Assembly: GCA_026129185.1 (NCBI GenBank)
Contig: JAHCIO010000020.1
Coordinates: 1-64,000, forward strand
Direction of reading: 5' to 3'
Source: Promineifilum sp019695075
GTDB lineage: Bacteria; Chloroflexota; Anaerolineae; Promineifilales; Promineifilaceae
Length of the DNA: 64,000 bases
Made by a program: the position numbers and the translations under genes. Each line of letters begins with the position of its first letter. Positions within the stretch are counted from its first letter, which is position 1. Of the stretch, positions 38,825-56,097 are shown in pieces. Below the pieces are notes generated by a model, which made no database searches, was not told where the DNA came from, and worked only from the letters and a program-made list of their open reading frames with translations.

Positions 38825-41140
38825 ATGACAAAGCTCATCGTCCAGCACGCGCGACGCGGGTGGCTGTGGCTGCTGTTGTTGCTGACGGCCGCGCCTCTGG
38901 CGGCCCAGGTGACAACCCAAGATGCGCCTCCCCATCACGCGCGCATCAACGCCATTGTGCCCGCCGCCGCCGACCCGGCCAGCGGTGGCCTGCCCCTGAC
39001 CATCTACTTTGTTGTCGCCGACGAGAGCGGCCGGGCGCTGCCGCGTCCGCCATTGGTCGAGGATGGCGCGATGGTGCTGGTGAACGGCCGCCCTTTTCCG
39101 GCCACGCTGGCTCCCTACACCGGCGACAGCTATATCACTCTGCTGACGGACACCACCCAGAGTATGAGCGGCCACATGCCGGCCATTCTGAGCGCCTTCC
39201 TGAACCTGTTCGAGCGCAAACCGGCCAACGTGTTGTTGGCCCTCAGCGGCTTCGACGTGGCGAACACGACCGTGAGCGACTTCACAGCCGATACGACAGC
39301 CCTAAGAGAAGCCGCGCGCGGGCTGACGACGACCGAACAGCGGCTCTCGTGCCCCTTCGACGCCGCCTACGATGCCATCAACGCCGCTTCCCTCGCTGAG
39401 GTTCTGCAAGCCTCGCCGCAGGTTATGCGCGCGGTGGTTCTACTGAGCGATGGCATCAACAGCGACCGCTGCACCTATCGCAGCGACCGCGACCTCGACG
39501 GCCTGATCGAACTGGCCACCGACAAGCGCATCAGCTTCTACACCATCCTCTTCGGCACGGCTGCCCCGGATGACAACGTACGGCTGGAGCAACTGGCGGC
39601 CAATACCGGCGGCGCGTCCTATCGCTTCAGCGACGCCGAGCAGCTCAGCGAGCATCTGAACGCTATTGCCGCCGGTCTGAACACACAACAGCAGGCCCAA
39701 GCTATCGTCTTCACCGACACCCAGAGTCCTGTCTCGGTCAATCTGGAGTTGCGCGCCCGCGGCCAGGGAAACGAGACGACGCCGTTGCGATCTACCTCGA
39801 CCGACTTCACACCGCCGGGCGTCTTCCGGGCGGCTGTTAAACAACTCTATCTGGAGGACAGTGTCGCCTACTTGCCCCAAACCCACGACCTGGCCGTCGT
39901 TCTGCGCGGCGCGAACCTGAGCGGCGGCGACCGGGTGCGGCTGCACATCTACGACAACGAGGCGGGTACCATCGTTCCCGGAACCGAGAAAGCCATCGTC
40001 TGGGAGGCGGGACAGGAGCGACGCGAGGAGATTCTACCGGCTGAGGGACTGGTTAGCGGGCGCGAGTACTTCATTCGTGTCTTTAGCGAGGATGTGCCTA
40101 TGCCGGCCGAGGCCGAAGCCGGCGCGCCACTGAGCGAGCGACACTATACCCACGGCGAAATTGCGCCCCCGCCGTCGTTCGACCTCAGCCTGCGCCGGCC
40201 GCGGCCAGAGACGGGCCAACTGGAGCTTGACCTACTCGGCGTTGTCGTGCCGACCGAGGGGCGCACGAGCTACCGCTTCAAAGTGGCCATTGACGGGACG
40301 CCGGTGTACCCGACGGCGGTCCTGAGTGAACAAACGCTGACCAGCGCCGCCGCGCCGTTGATCATTCCCTACTATCCGGATGAGGAAGCAAACGGCGATC
40401 GCCGGAGTGTTGAAGCCGTTATCACGGTCTGGTTGACATGGCCCGACGGTCGGCAAAGTCAGGCGACCTACGAAGCCCGGCTGCCGCTGCCGTTGCGCGC
40501 GAGCTGGACAAAACGGCTGGCGGGCACATTGCGCGCCAATCCACTGATTGTCGGGCTTATCCTGATCATCCTGGGCTTCGCGCTGTTCTACCTGCTGGCC
40601 TTGCGGCGCATGAACCGGCTGAACCCGGCGACGACCTGGCGGCCCGTGCGGTCACTAACCCGGACGCCCGACGCACCGCCGGGCGACGTTGCCGCGGCCG
40701 GCTCGGCGACACCTGAGCCGGCTATCGTCGCCTCATCCGCCGCGCCACGCCCGGGCCTGCCGCCGCTGTCGTCCCATCCGCCATTGGCCGCCACCTTGCG
40801 CGTCCTCCGCGCGCCCGACAGTGACCGCGAAGGGGAAATCGTCGTCGTCAACCGCTTCCCCTTTCGCATCGGCCGCGAGGGTTGCGAATTGACCATCGGC
40901 GACGGCCGCACCTCGCGCCATCACGCCTCTATCCAGCAGATTGGTGACCAACTGGTCATCATTGACAAGAGCAGCAAGAACGGAACCTATCTCAACGACG
41001 CGACCGACCCGCTGACGCCGGGCATGCGTTGGCCGATGCGGGATGGCGACCGCATCCGCATTGGCTCAACCATTGACCTGCATCTAGCCACCCACCCAAC
41101 TGGCGACGCCGTACCAGCCGGCAAGCCCACCGGCCCCTAG
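38825..41140 (+). CDS. vWA/transmembrane/FHA protein 2
   Basis: This 771-residue protein has an N-terminal signal peptide (RRGWLWLLLLLTAAPLAAQV). The extracytoplasmic vWA domain has a good MIDAS (LLTDTTQSMSG, near residue 106). A beta-rich middle region is followed by a transmembrane helix (LIVGLILIILGFALFYLLAL, about 576-595) and a C-terminal FHA domain (about 680-755; FRIGREGCE, TSRHHASI, DKSSKNGTYLN). It has the same architecture as the other vWA-FHA protein, and here the metal site is intact. The pair may form the sensory part of the secretion system, binding phosphothreonine made by the cluster kinase. It is followed by the EssC-like gene after 10 nt. Confidence 0.87.
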   Translation: MTKLIVQHARRGWLWLLLLLTAAPLAAQVTTQDAPPHHARINAIVPAAADPASGGLPLTIYFVVADESGRALPRPPLVEDGAMVLVNGRPFPATLAPYTGDSYITLLTDTTQSMSGHMPAILSAFLNLFERKPANVLLALSGFDVANTTVSDFTADTTALREAARGLTTTEQRLSCPFDAAYDAINAASLAEVLQASPQVMRAVVLLSDGINSDRCTYRSDRDLDGLIELATDKRISFYTILFGTAAPDDNVRLEQLAANTGGASYRFSDAEQLSEHLNAIAAGLNTQQQAQAIVFTDTQSPVSVNLELRARGQGNETTPLRSTSTDFTPPGVFRAAVKQLYLEDSVAYLPQTHDLAVVLRGANLSGGDRVRLHIYDNEAGTIVPGTEKAIVWEAGQERREEILPAEGLVSGREYFIRVFSEDVPMPAEAEAGAPLSERHYTHGEIAPPPSFDLSLRRPRPETGQLELDLLGVVVPTEGRTSYRFKVAIDGTPVYPTAVLSEQTLTSAAAPLIIPYYPDEEANGDRRSVEAVITVWLTWPDGRQSQATYEARLPLPLRASWTKRLAGTLRANPLIVGLILIILGFALFYLLALRRMNRLNPATTWRPVRSLTRTPDAPPGDVAAAGSATPEPAIVASSAAPRPGLPPLSSHPPLAATLRVLRAPDSDREGEIVVVNRFPFRIGREGCELTIGDGRTSRHHASIQQIGDQLVIIDKSSKNGTYLNDATDPLTPGMRWPMRDGDRIRIGSTIDLHLATHPTGDAVPAGKPTGP

Positions 41141-41150
41141 CGAGGAGTCT

Positions 41151-49595
<8,445 letters not shown>

Positions 49596-49634
49596 CGCCG
49601 CAGCGGCGCGATCGTCTAGCGTGAGGAGGAAAAC

Positions 49635-50285
49635 ATGGCATCAGGAAAGAGACGCATCGGCTTGCAAATCCATCTGCCTGACGGGACGACCTACCGTGCG
49701 CTAGCGTTGCCGGAGGTGACGATGGCTCAGCTAGTGCGCGAAATCCTGGCCGAGTTTAGCGGCGACATTCGCTATCTGGATCGCCACCAGCCGCAGCGCT
49801 ATGGGCTGTGGTCGCCGGGCGACATCCGCCCGTTGCCTGGCGATCGACCCATTCATCAACTCGGCGCGCAGACGACACTGGCGTTCCGCGAACAGCACCC
49901 GGCCACGCCGCGCGGGGCGACGCTGCTGGAGCGTCCGGTCTATCTGCGCTACCGTTCACACGTGTTCTGCGTCACTTGGCAGCCGGGGGTTATCGGCCGT
50001 CCTCAGCCCGACTCGCTGCTGAATCAACTGTTGGCGGTCAACCTGGAGCCATACAGCCTGGCCGTCTCGCGGCGGCAGGCCGAGGTGTTACGGGTTGGCG
50101 ATCAAGTAGCGATTCGCCGCTTGTCCACCAACCCGACATCGCTAAACGGGAGGCTGATCGAGTTCAATGAGGAAGCGCCCGACGAGTCACCGATCATTCC
50201 TCTTTGTGACGACGACCATCTGTCATTCGACCAAAGCGGGATTGTTTTGCAGTGTGTGTTCCCAACGGCAAGGTCAGGGAAGTAG
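49635..50285 (+). CDS. EsaB/YukD-like ubiquitin-fold protein with FHA-like C-terminus
   Basis: This 216-residue protein has an N-terminal part (RRIGLQIHLPDGTTYRALAL, then TMAQLVREILAEF) with the beta-grasp pattern of YukD/EsaB, the small ubiquitin-like accessory protein of type VII secretion. A second beta-rich part (about residues 125-210; LAVSRRQAEV, LSTNPTSLNGRLI) resembles an FHA fold, with Ser-Arg-Arg-Gln-Ala and Thr-Ser-Leu-Asn-Gly in place of SRxHA and NGT. The fusion is unusual, since YukD is normally about 80 residues. It follows the EssC-like gene after 39 nt, with GAGGAGG before the ATG. Confidence 0.65.
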   Translation: MASGKRRIGLQIHLPDGTTYRALALPEVTMAQLVREILAEFSGDIRYLDRHQPQRYGLWSPGDIRPLPGDRPIHQLGAQTTLAFREQHPATPRGATLLERPVYLRYRSHVFCVTWQPGVIGRPQPDSLLNQLLAVNLEPYSLAVSRRQAEVLRVGDQVAIRRLSTNPTSLNGRLIEFNEEAPDESPIIPLCDDDHLSFDQSGIVLQCVFPTARSGK

Positions 50286-50365
50286 TGTTCAGGGTAAAGC
50301 GCGACATGGGGTGCGAGAGCCTTGCTACTAGATTCCGTCAGGACAATTTACTTTAGGAGGTCGAA

Positions 50366-52153
50366 ATGTTTCAACGTAAGACGGTATTGATGGTTGTGTG
50401 GTTGTTCCAGATCGTTCTGTTTTCGGCTCTTGCCGTCCCGGCGCGAGCCAATAAAGAGAATCAGTCAACTCCAGAAATAACGATCAACTTTCAAGAAGTT
50501 GTGACAGCGCCTGACCAGGCGGAAGCAAATCCCCTGACAGATGAAGAAACAGGGCCGTCTGAGTCGCCAGCGATGGTTGGTGCAGATGACGACTCCAACG
50601 TGTATATCCCCATGCCGCTGCTCCCATGGTCGCCACCGCTAGATGAGAACTATACTGGCAACCACATGGTCATGTATGATCTGGTGGCTGGCCAGGAATT
50701 AGACCTGGGAAAGCAAGCTGAGATGGAGTTGCCCACAGATTCGGCGGATGTTGTAGATGGTGGCCCGCCCCCGTCAGTCGTTGATTTTGAGGGACCAACG
50801 CCCCTAGATTTCTCTAGCTTGTCGCTCGTTCCCGATCCTGAGAACTATCCATGGTCCGTCAATGTACGCTTGCTGATCGACTGGCCCAATGGCGGACGAA
50901 GTGGTTGTTCGGGTGTGCTCGTCGATCCGCGTTGGATCGTAACCGCCGGACATTGTATTTTCAGTCATGATGCTGGTGGATGGGCAACCGGCGTTCGCGT
51001 CGTCCCGGCGTATGACAATGGCGACGAACCATATGGAGTTGCCTTTGCCGTGCATCTCTTTAGCTGGGGAGGTTGGACAGAGAATGCTGATTTAAGGTGG
51101 GATATCGCCCATGTTCGCCTTAATCAGCCGATAGGCGCGATGACGGGCTGGCATGGGATCGGCTATAACAGCGCCGATTCCTTTTTTGAAGACAATACCT
51201 TTTTCAACCCTGGGTATCCTGGAGAAAGTCCATTCAACTTTGAGCGAATGTACTCTCGGTCTGGCTATTACGATGATACGGATACTGAAATCGTAGGGCA
51301 TAACGACCGCAGCTATCACGGGCAGAGTGGTAGTGGATCGTATCATATTGACGGTGATAGCCGGCATGTTTACGCAGTTCTCTCACATGGCGGCAGTTCT
51401 TGGACAGGCCACACAAGGATCACCGGCAGTAAGTTTGAGTACATTGTTGACACGGTGCGCAGCAGCACCCCAACGACACCGGACCTAATCCCGCTAGACG
51501 TGAGAGCCTCGCCAAGCTCGCTCACGGCCGGCACCCGCCTTTCCGGGCTGACCTTCCTGGTGCACAACTATGCCTCAGCAACGTATAACGGCGTGATTAA
51601 GGTTAGCCTTTACCTTTCCAGCAACAATGACATCTCAAGGAGCGATCGCCTGCTAGGGACAGCACAGTATTCTGGAAGCTTAGGGCCCAAACGTACCACA
51701 CGTATCACCGCCAATAGTCTGCCACTCATACCGATCGATGAGGGAGGTGATAAATGGCTAGGCATTATAATTGAGGTCACTGATAGCGATCCCAGCAATA
51801 ACGACACGGACGGATGGGATGCCGCCCCCATCTTCATTCAGCCCTATGTGCCCGATGTACCGGCCAACGTTCAGGCCAGTAACGCCGCTTCGCCGCAGGA
51901 AGTCGTTATCGCCTGGTCTGTTGCCGCACGGGCAGTGTCCTATGAGGTTCATCGCGCCACCTCGCTGACAGGCACAAAAACCCGTATTGGCACAACCACA
52001 CAACTTCACTTCGTGGATAGAAGTGGTATTCCGGGGACAATGTACTATTACTTCGTCAGAGCGGTAGCAGTTAACGGACGGGTGAGTGAGTTTAGCCAAG
52101 CGGCGACGGGGCGACGTGCCTTTTTCCAGGCATTTCCCATCATTTTGGAGTGA
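50366..52153 (+). CDS. Secreted trypsin-like serine protease with CARDB-like and FN3 domains
   Basis: This 595-residue protein has a signal peptide (VVWLFQIVLFSALAVPARA) and then a pro-region. The S1 (V8/glutamyl-endopeptidase-like) domain has the triad His in TAGHC (near residue 196), Asp in DIAHVRL (near 247) and Ser in GQSGSG (near 318). A CARDB-like beta domain (about 370-490) and a fibronectin type III domain (about 495-585) follow. The codon use is more AT-rich than that of its neighbours, which may point to later acquisition. Type VII systems often encode a subtilisin-type mycosin; here a trypsin-like enzyme holds that place. It may process secreted proteins or be a substrate. AGGAGG precedes the ATG. 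Confidence 0.85.
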   Translation: MFQRKTVLMVVWLFQIVLFSALAVPARANKENQSTPEITINFQEVVTAPDQAEANPLTDEETGPSESPAMVGADDDSNVYIPMPLLPWSPPLDENYTGNHMVMYDLVAGQELDLGKQAEMELPTDSADVVDGGPPPSVVDFEGPTPLDFSSLSLVPDPENYPWSVNVRLLIDWPNGGRSGCSGVLVDPRWIVTAGHCIFSHDAGGWATGVRVVPAYDNGDEPYGVAFAVHLFSWGGWTENADLRWDIAHVRLNQPIGAMTGWHGIGYNSADSFFEDNTFFNPGYPGESPFNFERMYSRSGYYDDTDTEIVGHNDRSYHGQSGSGSYHIDGDSRHVYAVLSHGGSSWTGHTRITGSKFEYIVDTVRSSTPTTPDLIPLDVRASPSSLTAGTRLSGLTFLVHNYASATYNGVIKVSLYLSSNNDISRSDRLLGTAQYSGSLGPKRTTRITANSLPLIPIDEGGDKWLGIIIEVTDSDPSNNDTDGWDAAPIFIQPYVPDVPANVQASNAASPQEVVIAWSVAARAVSYEVHRATSLTGTKTRIGTTTQLHFVDRSGIPGTMYYYFVRAVAVNGRVSEFSQAATGRRAFFQAFPIILE

Positions 52154-52282
52154 AAAACGTCTTTGATGGGCTTGGCCTAATTCCAGACATGCCCTATATG
52201 GATAGCGGGTGCCGACGAATCTTCCTCGCGCGCACTCCATTGTTAGCCAAGGCTTGGCAAGCGCAAACAGGTCTGGTGCAGC

Positions 52283-53323
52283 ATGAAAGAATGCAGCTTA
52301 TGTCAACGCGCTCGGTTGGACGACAACCTGTGGTGTCAGGAGAAGCGTTGCCCGGCTGAGGACGCGCCTTTGCGTCTGCGCGCCGGCGACCGCATGGGCG
52401 AGATCGAAATCGTCCAGTGGATCACTACTCTGCCGGCAGCAACGCTCTACAAGGCGCGACGGGGGGTTGAGGTCGTGCTGTTGAAGGTGGCCCACCCCGG
52501 CTGTGAAGACAAACTAAAACGCGAGGTACTGTTCCTGACCGACCACGCCCACCCCGTCTTGCCGCGATTACTCCCGGCGCTGAGTAGCGCGGCAACGACG
52601 GAGCACCCCTATGGCCGGACGGCGGCTCGTGGGCGTATCGTCACCTTCGCCGTCTTCGACTACGTGGAAAGCCAGGTCTTGCGCGAGTACCTCGACCGCG
52701 ATCCGCAGCCCTGGTATCTGACAACCGGCTGGCTCATCGCCGGGCTGGCCGACGCGTTGGCTTTCCTCAACGACCGCGGCCTGCTTCATCTGTGCCTCTC
52801 GCCGGAAGTGGTGTTGGTTCGGTTCGACAAGGAGAACGTGCCCCGTCCGCTGCTGACCGATCTGGGCGTAGCCTGCGCCTATGAGGACTTGCCGCGCCAT
52901 TGGCGTCCGACCTTCGTACTGCCCACCTACGTTGCGCCCGAAGTGGCCCACGGCGGCGCGGTTGGCCAGACGACCGACGTCTATGGCATTGGCCGGCTGT
53001 TCGTGGAGATGCTGACCGGACAGCCGCCGGGGCGCGGTGGGTATGGCGGGGCGGCCGAGGCCCCGCCTGTCATGCCCACCGAAAGCCTGCTGGCCGAGCG
53101 CATGGATCTTGTCGTACTACCCCAACTGGCCGGCCGCGCCGCCGCCGACGACCCGCGCCGCCGCCCGGCCAACATGCTTCACTTCTTGCAGGAGCTTCTG
53201 GCAACAGTCCCGCCTGTGCCGCGCGAGTACCGCGCCCGAGCGGTGCGCGCCGAAGCGCTATGGATGTTGGCGGTGGCAACAGTACTGATCGGTCTGCTGT
53301 TGGTGTTGGCGGTCATCTTTTAA
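52283..53323 (+). CDS. Membrane-anchored pseudokinase with N-terminal cysteine motif
   Basis: This 346-residue protein starts with a short zinc-ribbon-like part (CSLCQRARLDDNLWCQEKRC, residues 4-23). A kinase fold follows with a Lys in VVLLKVAH. The catalytic loop reads LLHLCLSPEVVLV instead of HRDLKPEN, so the essential Asp is Cys, and the DFG motif is DLG. The APE region is present (YVAPEV). One C-terminal transmembrane helix (LWMLAVATVLIGLLLVLAVIF) ends the chain. It should bind partners rather than phosphorylate. It closes the secretion cluster and may scaffold or modulate the active kinase. Confidence 0.82.
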   Translation: MKECSLCQRARLDDNLWCQEKRCPAEDAPLRLRAGDRMGEIEIVQWITTLPAATLYKARRGVEVVLLKVAHPGCEDKLKREVLFLTDHAHPVLPRLLPALSSAATTEHPYGRTAARGRIVTFAVFDYVESQVLREYLDRDPQPWYLTTGWLIAGLADALAFLNDRGLLHLCLSPEVVLVRFDKENVPRPLLTDLGVACAYEDLPRHWRPTFVLPTYVAPEVAHGGAVGQTTDVYGIGRLFVEMLTGQPPGRGGYGGAAEAPPVMPTESLLAERMDLVVLPQLAGRAAADDPRRRPANMLHFLQELLATVPPVPREYRARAVRAEALWMLAVATVLIGLLLVLAVIF

Positions 53324-53568
53324 ACCAGGTCGTGCGGCAGCCCATACCATCTCGCGCCACTCGACGATCTGCACCACCCACTCACGCGCTTGCTCAAGCA
53401 GCTCCGCGGGATTGAACACGCTCAACATCGCTCAGCGGTCGCCCAACGCAATCACATTGGGCGACCGCAGCTGCGAAAAAACGCGCTCCATTACCGGCCG
53501 CAGGTCAACTGGCCCTAGCGTTCTGCCCTCATTTGCGATAGAAACCAGATTGATCAAGGAGGCCGATC
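53324..53568. other. Intergenic region with a strong hairpin
   Basis: No gene is recognised in these 245 bp. A perfect 12-bp inverted repeat, GCGGTCGCCCAA at 53435-53446 and its complement at 53457-53468 with a 10-nt loop, lies 110 bp past the pseudokinase stop. It may end transcription of the secretion cluster, although no T-run follows. A Shine-Dalgarno (AAGGAGG) precedes the PPK2 ATG. Confidence 0.45.
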
Positions 53569-54522
53569 ATGGCAAAAAAGGGCAAGAAAAAGGACAAGGT
53601 AGACGAGGACGACGCGGCGGCCACACCAGAGGTGGCGGCGAGCGTCGCTGAACCACCGGCCGCCGAGGGGCCGGGGGCCAACGGCGAGACAGCGCCGGGC
53701 GAAGCCCCGTCGGCCGGCCTGGACAACCAGAGCCGCGCCAAGAAGGCCAAGCTGAAAGAGGCCTACTACGAAGAAGAGATGCTGAAGCTCCAGGAAGAGC
53801 TTGTCAAGTTGCAGTACTGGGTCAAGGCCAAGGGGCTGCGCGTGGTGATCATCTTCGAGGGGCGCGACGCCGCCGGCAAGGGCGGCGTCATCAAGCGCAT
53901 CGTCGAGCGCACCAACCCGCGCGTCATCCGCGTCGTCGCCCTGGGCATCCCCAGCGACGTGGAGAAGACGCAATGGTACTTCCAGCGCTGGGTGGCGCAG
54001 CTGCCGGCCGCGGGCGAGATCGTCCTCTTCGACCGCAGTTGGTACACGCGGGCTATCACCGAGCAAGTCCACGGCTTTTGCACCGAGGAAGAGTACCGCG
54101 AGTTCCTGGCGTCCTGCCCCCAGTTCGAGCGCATGTTGCAGCGCTCCGGCATCATCCTGCTGAAGTACTGGTTCTCCGTCAGCGACGACGAGCAGGAGCG
54201 GCGTTTCGCCCAACGCGCGGCCGACCCGCGCCGCCGCTGGAAGCTCAGCCCCATGGACTTGCGTTCGCGCGATAAGTGGGTGGAGTACTCACAGGCCAAA
54301 GACCGCATGTTCGCCTACACCGACACGAAGCAGTCGCCCTGGTACGTGGTCAATGCCGACGACAAGCGGCGGGCGCGGCTGAATTGCATCAGCCACATCC
54401 TGAGCGTGATCCCCTACGAGGACATCCTGCCGCCGCCCATCGAGCTGCCGCCGCGCAAGGCCGCCGGGGGCTACATCCGGCCGCCCATCGACGAGCAGAC
54501 CTTCGTGCCGGAGCGCTACTAG
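53569..54522 (+). CDS. ppk2: Polyphosphate kinase 2 family protein
   Basis: This 317-residue PPK2-family enzyme transfers phosphate between polyphosphate and nucleotides. The Walker A motif FEGRDAAGKGG lies near residues 100-110 and the lid/Walker B region FDRSWYTRA near 156-164 (usually DRSWYNRA). The downstream KLSPMDLRSRDKW and YTDTKQSPWYVVNADDKRRAR stretches are diagnostic. The first 60 residues are a Lys-rich then Ala/Pro-rich extension that is probably disordered. The next gene begins 3 nt after the stop. Class I PPK2 enzymes usually make ATP or GTP from polyphosphate; the substrate here is not determined by sequence. Confidence 0.92.
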   Translation: MAKKGKKKDKVDEDDAAATPEVAASVAEPPAAEGPGANGETAPGEAPSAGLDNQSRAKKAKLKEAYYEEEMLKLQEELVKLQYWVKAKGLRVVIIFEGRDAAGKGGVIKRIVERTNPRVIRVVALGIPSDVEKTQWYFQRWVAQLPAAGEIVLFDRSWYTRAITEQVHGFCTEEEYREFLASCPQFERMLQRSGIILLKYWFSVSDDEQERRFAQRAADPRRRWKLSPMDLRSRDKWVEYSQAKDRMFAYTDTKQSPWYVVNADDKRRARLNCISHILSVIPYEDILPPPIELPPRKAAGGYIRPPIDEQTFVPERY

Positions 54523-54525
54523 CGA

Positions 54526-55674
54526 ATGGCGGCGCGGACGATGCGCCTTCTCTTGCCAGGACTGTTGCTGCTGGCTCTGGCCGTGGGTGGTATCTACGTC
54601 TATAGGACGTATCTGAGCCGGGTGAACTTTGCCGGTTCTGTCGGCGCGGGCGGCGAGGCCGACGTGCGCGTGCCGCCGGGCTTCGCCGTCAACGTCTTCG
54701 CCGGCGGGCTGGATGGCCCGCGCTTCATCGCCTTCGGGCCGGATGGGGCGCTCTACGTGGCTGAGCGCGGCGCGGGGCGCGTCGTGGCTCTGGCCGATGG
54801 CGACGGCGACGGCCGCGCCGACAACACGCAAGTCATCGCCGATGGTCTCGACCGGCCCCACAGTCTGGTCTATCACGCCGGGGCGTGGTACGTCGGCCTG
54901 CCGGGTGGCGTCCTGCGCCTGACCACCGGCGACGGCTCCGGCGAGACGCGCGAGATGGTGATCGATGACCTGCCGAGCGACGGCGCGCACACGACGCGCA
55001 CAGTCGCCTTTCTGCCCGACGGCCGCCTGGTCGTCTCCATCGGCTCCAGCTGCAACGTCTGCATCGAGGACGACCCGCGCCGGGCGGCGATCATGGTCTA
55101 TGACGCCGACGGCGGCAACGGCCGCCTCTTCGCTACCGGCCTGCGCAACGCCGTTGGGCTGGCCATTGAGCCAACGACGGGCGCGCTATGGGCCACCAAC
55201 AACGGCCGCGACCTGATGGGCGACAACGTGCCGCCGGAGACGGTCTACATCGTCAACGAGGGCGAACACTATGGCTGGCCGGCCTGCCATGCCGGCGATG
55301 TCATTGATCCGCAATTCGGCTCCGACGGGGCCTGCGACGGCGTGCCCGCGCCCGTCCTGAAGATGCAGGCCCACATGGCCCCACTGGCGCTGGCCTTCTA
55401 CACCGGCGAGCGCTTCCCCGACGACTACCGCGGCGACCTGTTCATCGCCCTGCATGGTTCGTGGAACCGGCCGGAGCCGGTCGGCTACAAGGTCATGCGC
55501 GTGCCCATCGCGGGCGGCCAGGTGGCCGGGCCGGCCGAGGACTTCGCCACGGGCTGGCTGGATGATGGGCAGGTGCTCGGCCGGCCGGTGGGGCTGGCCA
55601 TAGGGCCGGACGGGGCGCTGTACGTCAGCGACGACCGCGGCGGCTTCATCTACCGCATTGCCTACACGCCCTAG
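54526..55674 (+). CDS. PQQ-dependent sugar (sorbosone-type) dehydrogenase-like beta-propeller
   Basis: This 382-residue protein has an N-terminal membrane/signal segment (LLLPGLLLLALAVGGIYVY) followed by a six-bladed propeller with repeated GPDGALYVAE-type strands. GLRNAVGLAIEPTTGALW, EGEHYGWPACH and HGSWNRPEPVGYKV are characteristic of the soluble glucose/sorbosone dehydrogenase family. It contains a CNVC pair near residue 170. It probably oxidises a sugar or aldose outside the cytoplasm. No PQQ-synthesis genes are seen in the window. It is coupled to the polyphosphate kinase gene (3-nt gap). Confidence 0.82.
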   Translation: MAARTMRLLLPGLLLLALAVGGIYVYRTYLSRVNFAGSVGAGGEADVRVPPGFAVNVFAGGLDGPRFIAFGPDGALYVAERGAGRVVALADGDGDGRADNTQVIADGLDRPHSLVYHAGAWYVGLPGGVLRLTTGDGSGETREMVIDDLPSDGAHTTRTVAFLPDGRLVVSIGSSCNVCIEDDPRRAAIMVYDADGGNGRLFATGLRNAVGLAIEPTTGALWATNNGRDLMGDNVPPETVYIVNEGEHYGWPACHAGDVIDPQFGSDGACDGVPAPVLKMQAHMAPLALAFYTGERFPDDYRGDLFIALHGSWNRPEPVGYKVMRVPIAGGQVAGPAEDFATGWLDDGQVLGRPVGLAIGPDGALYVSDDRGGFIYRIAYTP

Positions 55675-55725
55675 GGTTGGCGCGGCCGTTTCATGAGCGT
55701 TTTGTTGTGTCTGCGCTCCAGAATG

Positions 55726-55755
55726 TAACTGCCCCCGGTAGGGGCGTGATACAAT
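55726..55755 (+). promoter_or_regulatory. Promoter of the RAM-domain gene
   Basis: An extended -10 (TGA TACAAT, 55748-55755) has a weak -35 (TAACTG, 55726-55731) 18 bp upstream. A short hairpin (GCCCC/GGGGC, 55731-55745) lies between the two boxes. The predicted leader is about 45 nt. Confidence 0.4.
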
Positions 55756-55806
55756 CCGGCCGCGGGTGAAAGGTACCCGTCAACAGCAAGCTAGGAGCGA
55801 AGCGGC

Positions 55807-56088
55807 ATGGTCAGTGCAGTCGTATTACTGAAGACCCAGCGCGGTCTGATCAACGAAGTGGCCACCCAGTTGGCCGAATTGGAAGGCATCTCCGAAGTCT
55901 ACTCGGTTGGCGGGCGGTATGACCTGGTGGCCATCCTGCGCGTGCGCGACAACGACGCCATGGCCGCGCTGGTGACCGAGCACATGCTCAAGGTCAACGG
56001 CATCGCCGAGTCGGAGACGCTGCTGGCCTTCCGCGCCTTCTCGCGCCACGACCTGGAGAGCATGTTCTCGCTGGGGCTAGAGGAGTAG
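55807..56088 (+). CDS. Stand-alone RAM (Lrp/AsnC ligand-binding) domain protein
   Basis: This 93-residue protein consists of the alpha-beta RAM domain of Lrp/AsnC regulators without the DNA-binding part. It has VSAVVLLKTQRGLINEVATQLAE, then ISEVYSVGGRYDLVAILRV and a C-terminal TLLAFRAFS strand. Such proteins form dimers or octamers that bind amino acids and can modulate full-length Lrp proteins. It is followed by the S41 protease gene after 9 nt, so the two are probably co-transcribed. Confidence 0.88.
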   Translation: MVSAVVLLKTQRGLINEVATQLAELEGISEVYSVGGRYDLVAILRVRDNDAMAALVTEHMLKVNGIAESETLLAFRAFSRHDLESMFSLGLEE

Positions 56089-56097
56089 GGGCGGGCG

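Noticed and set aside
53412..53651. A 79-codon frame overlapping the start of the polyphosphate kinase
   Set aside because: It has no ribosome site, a random composition and a large out-of-frame overlap with a well-supported gene.
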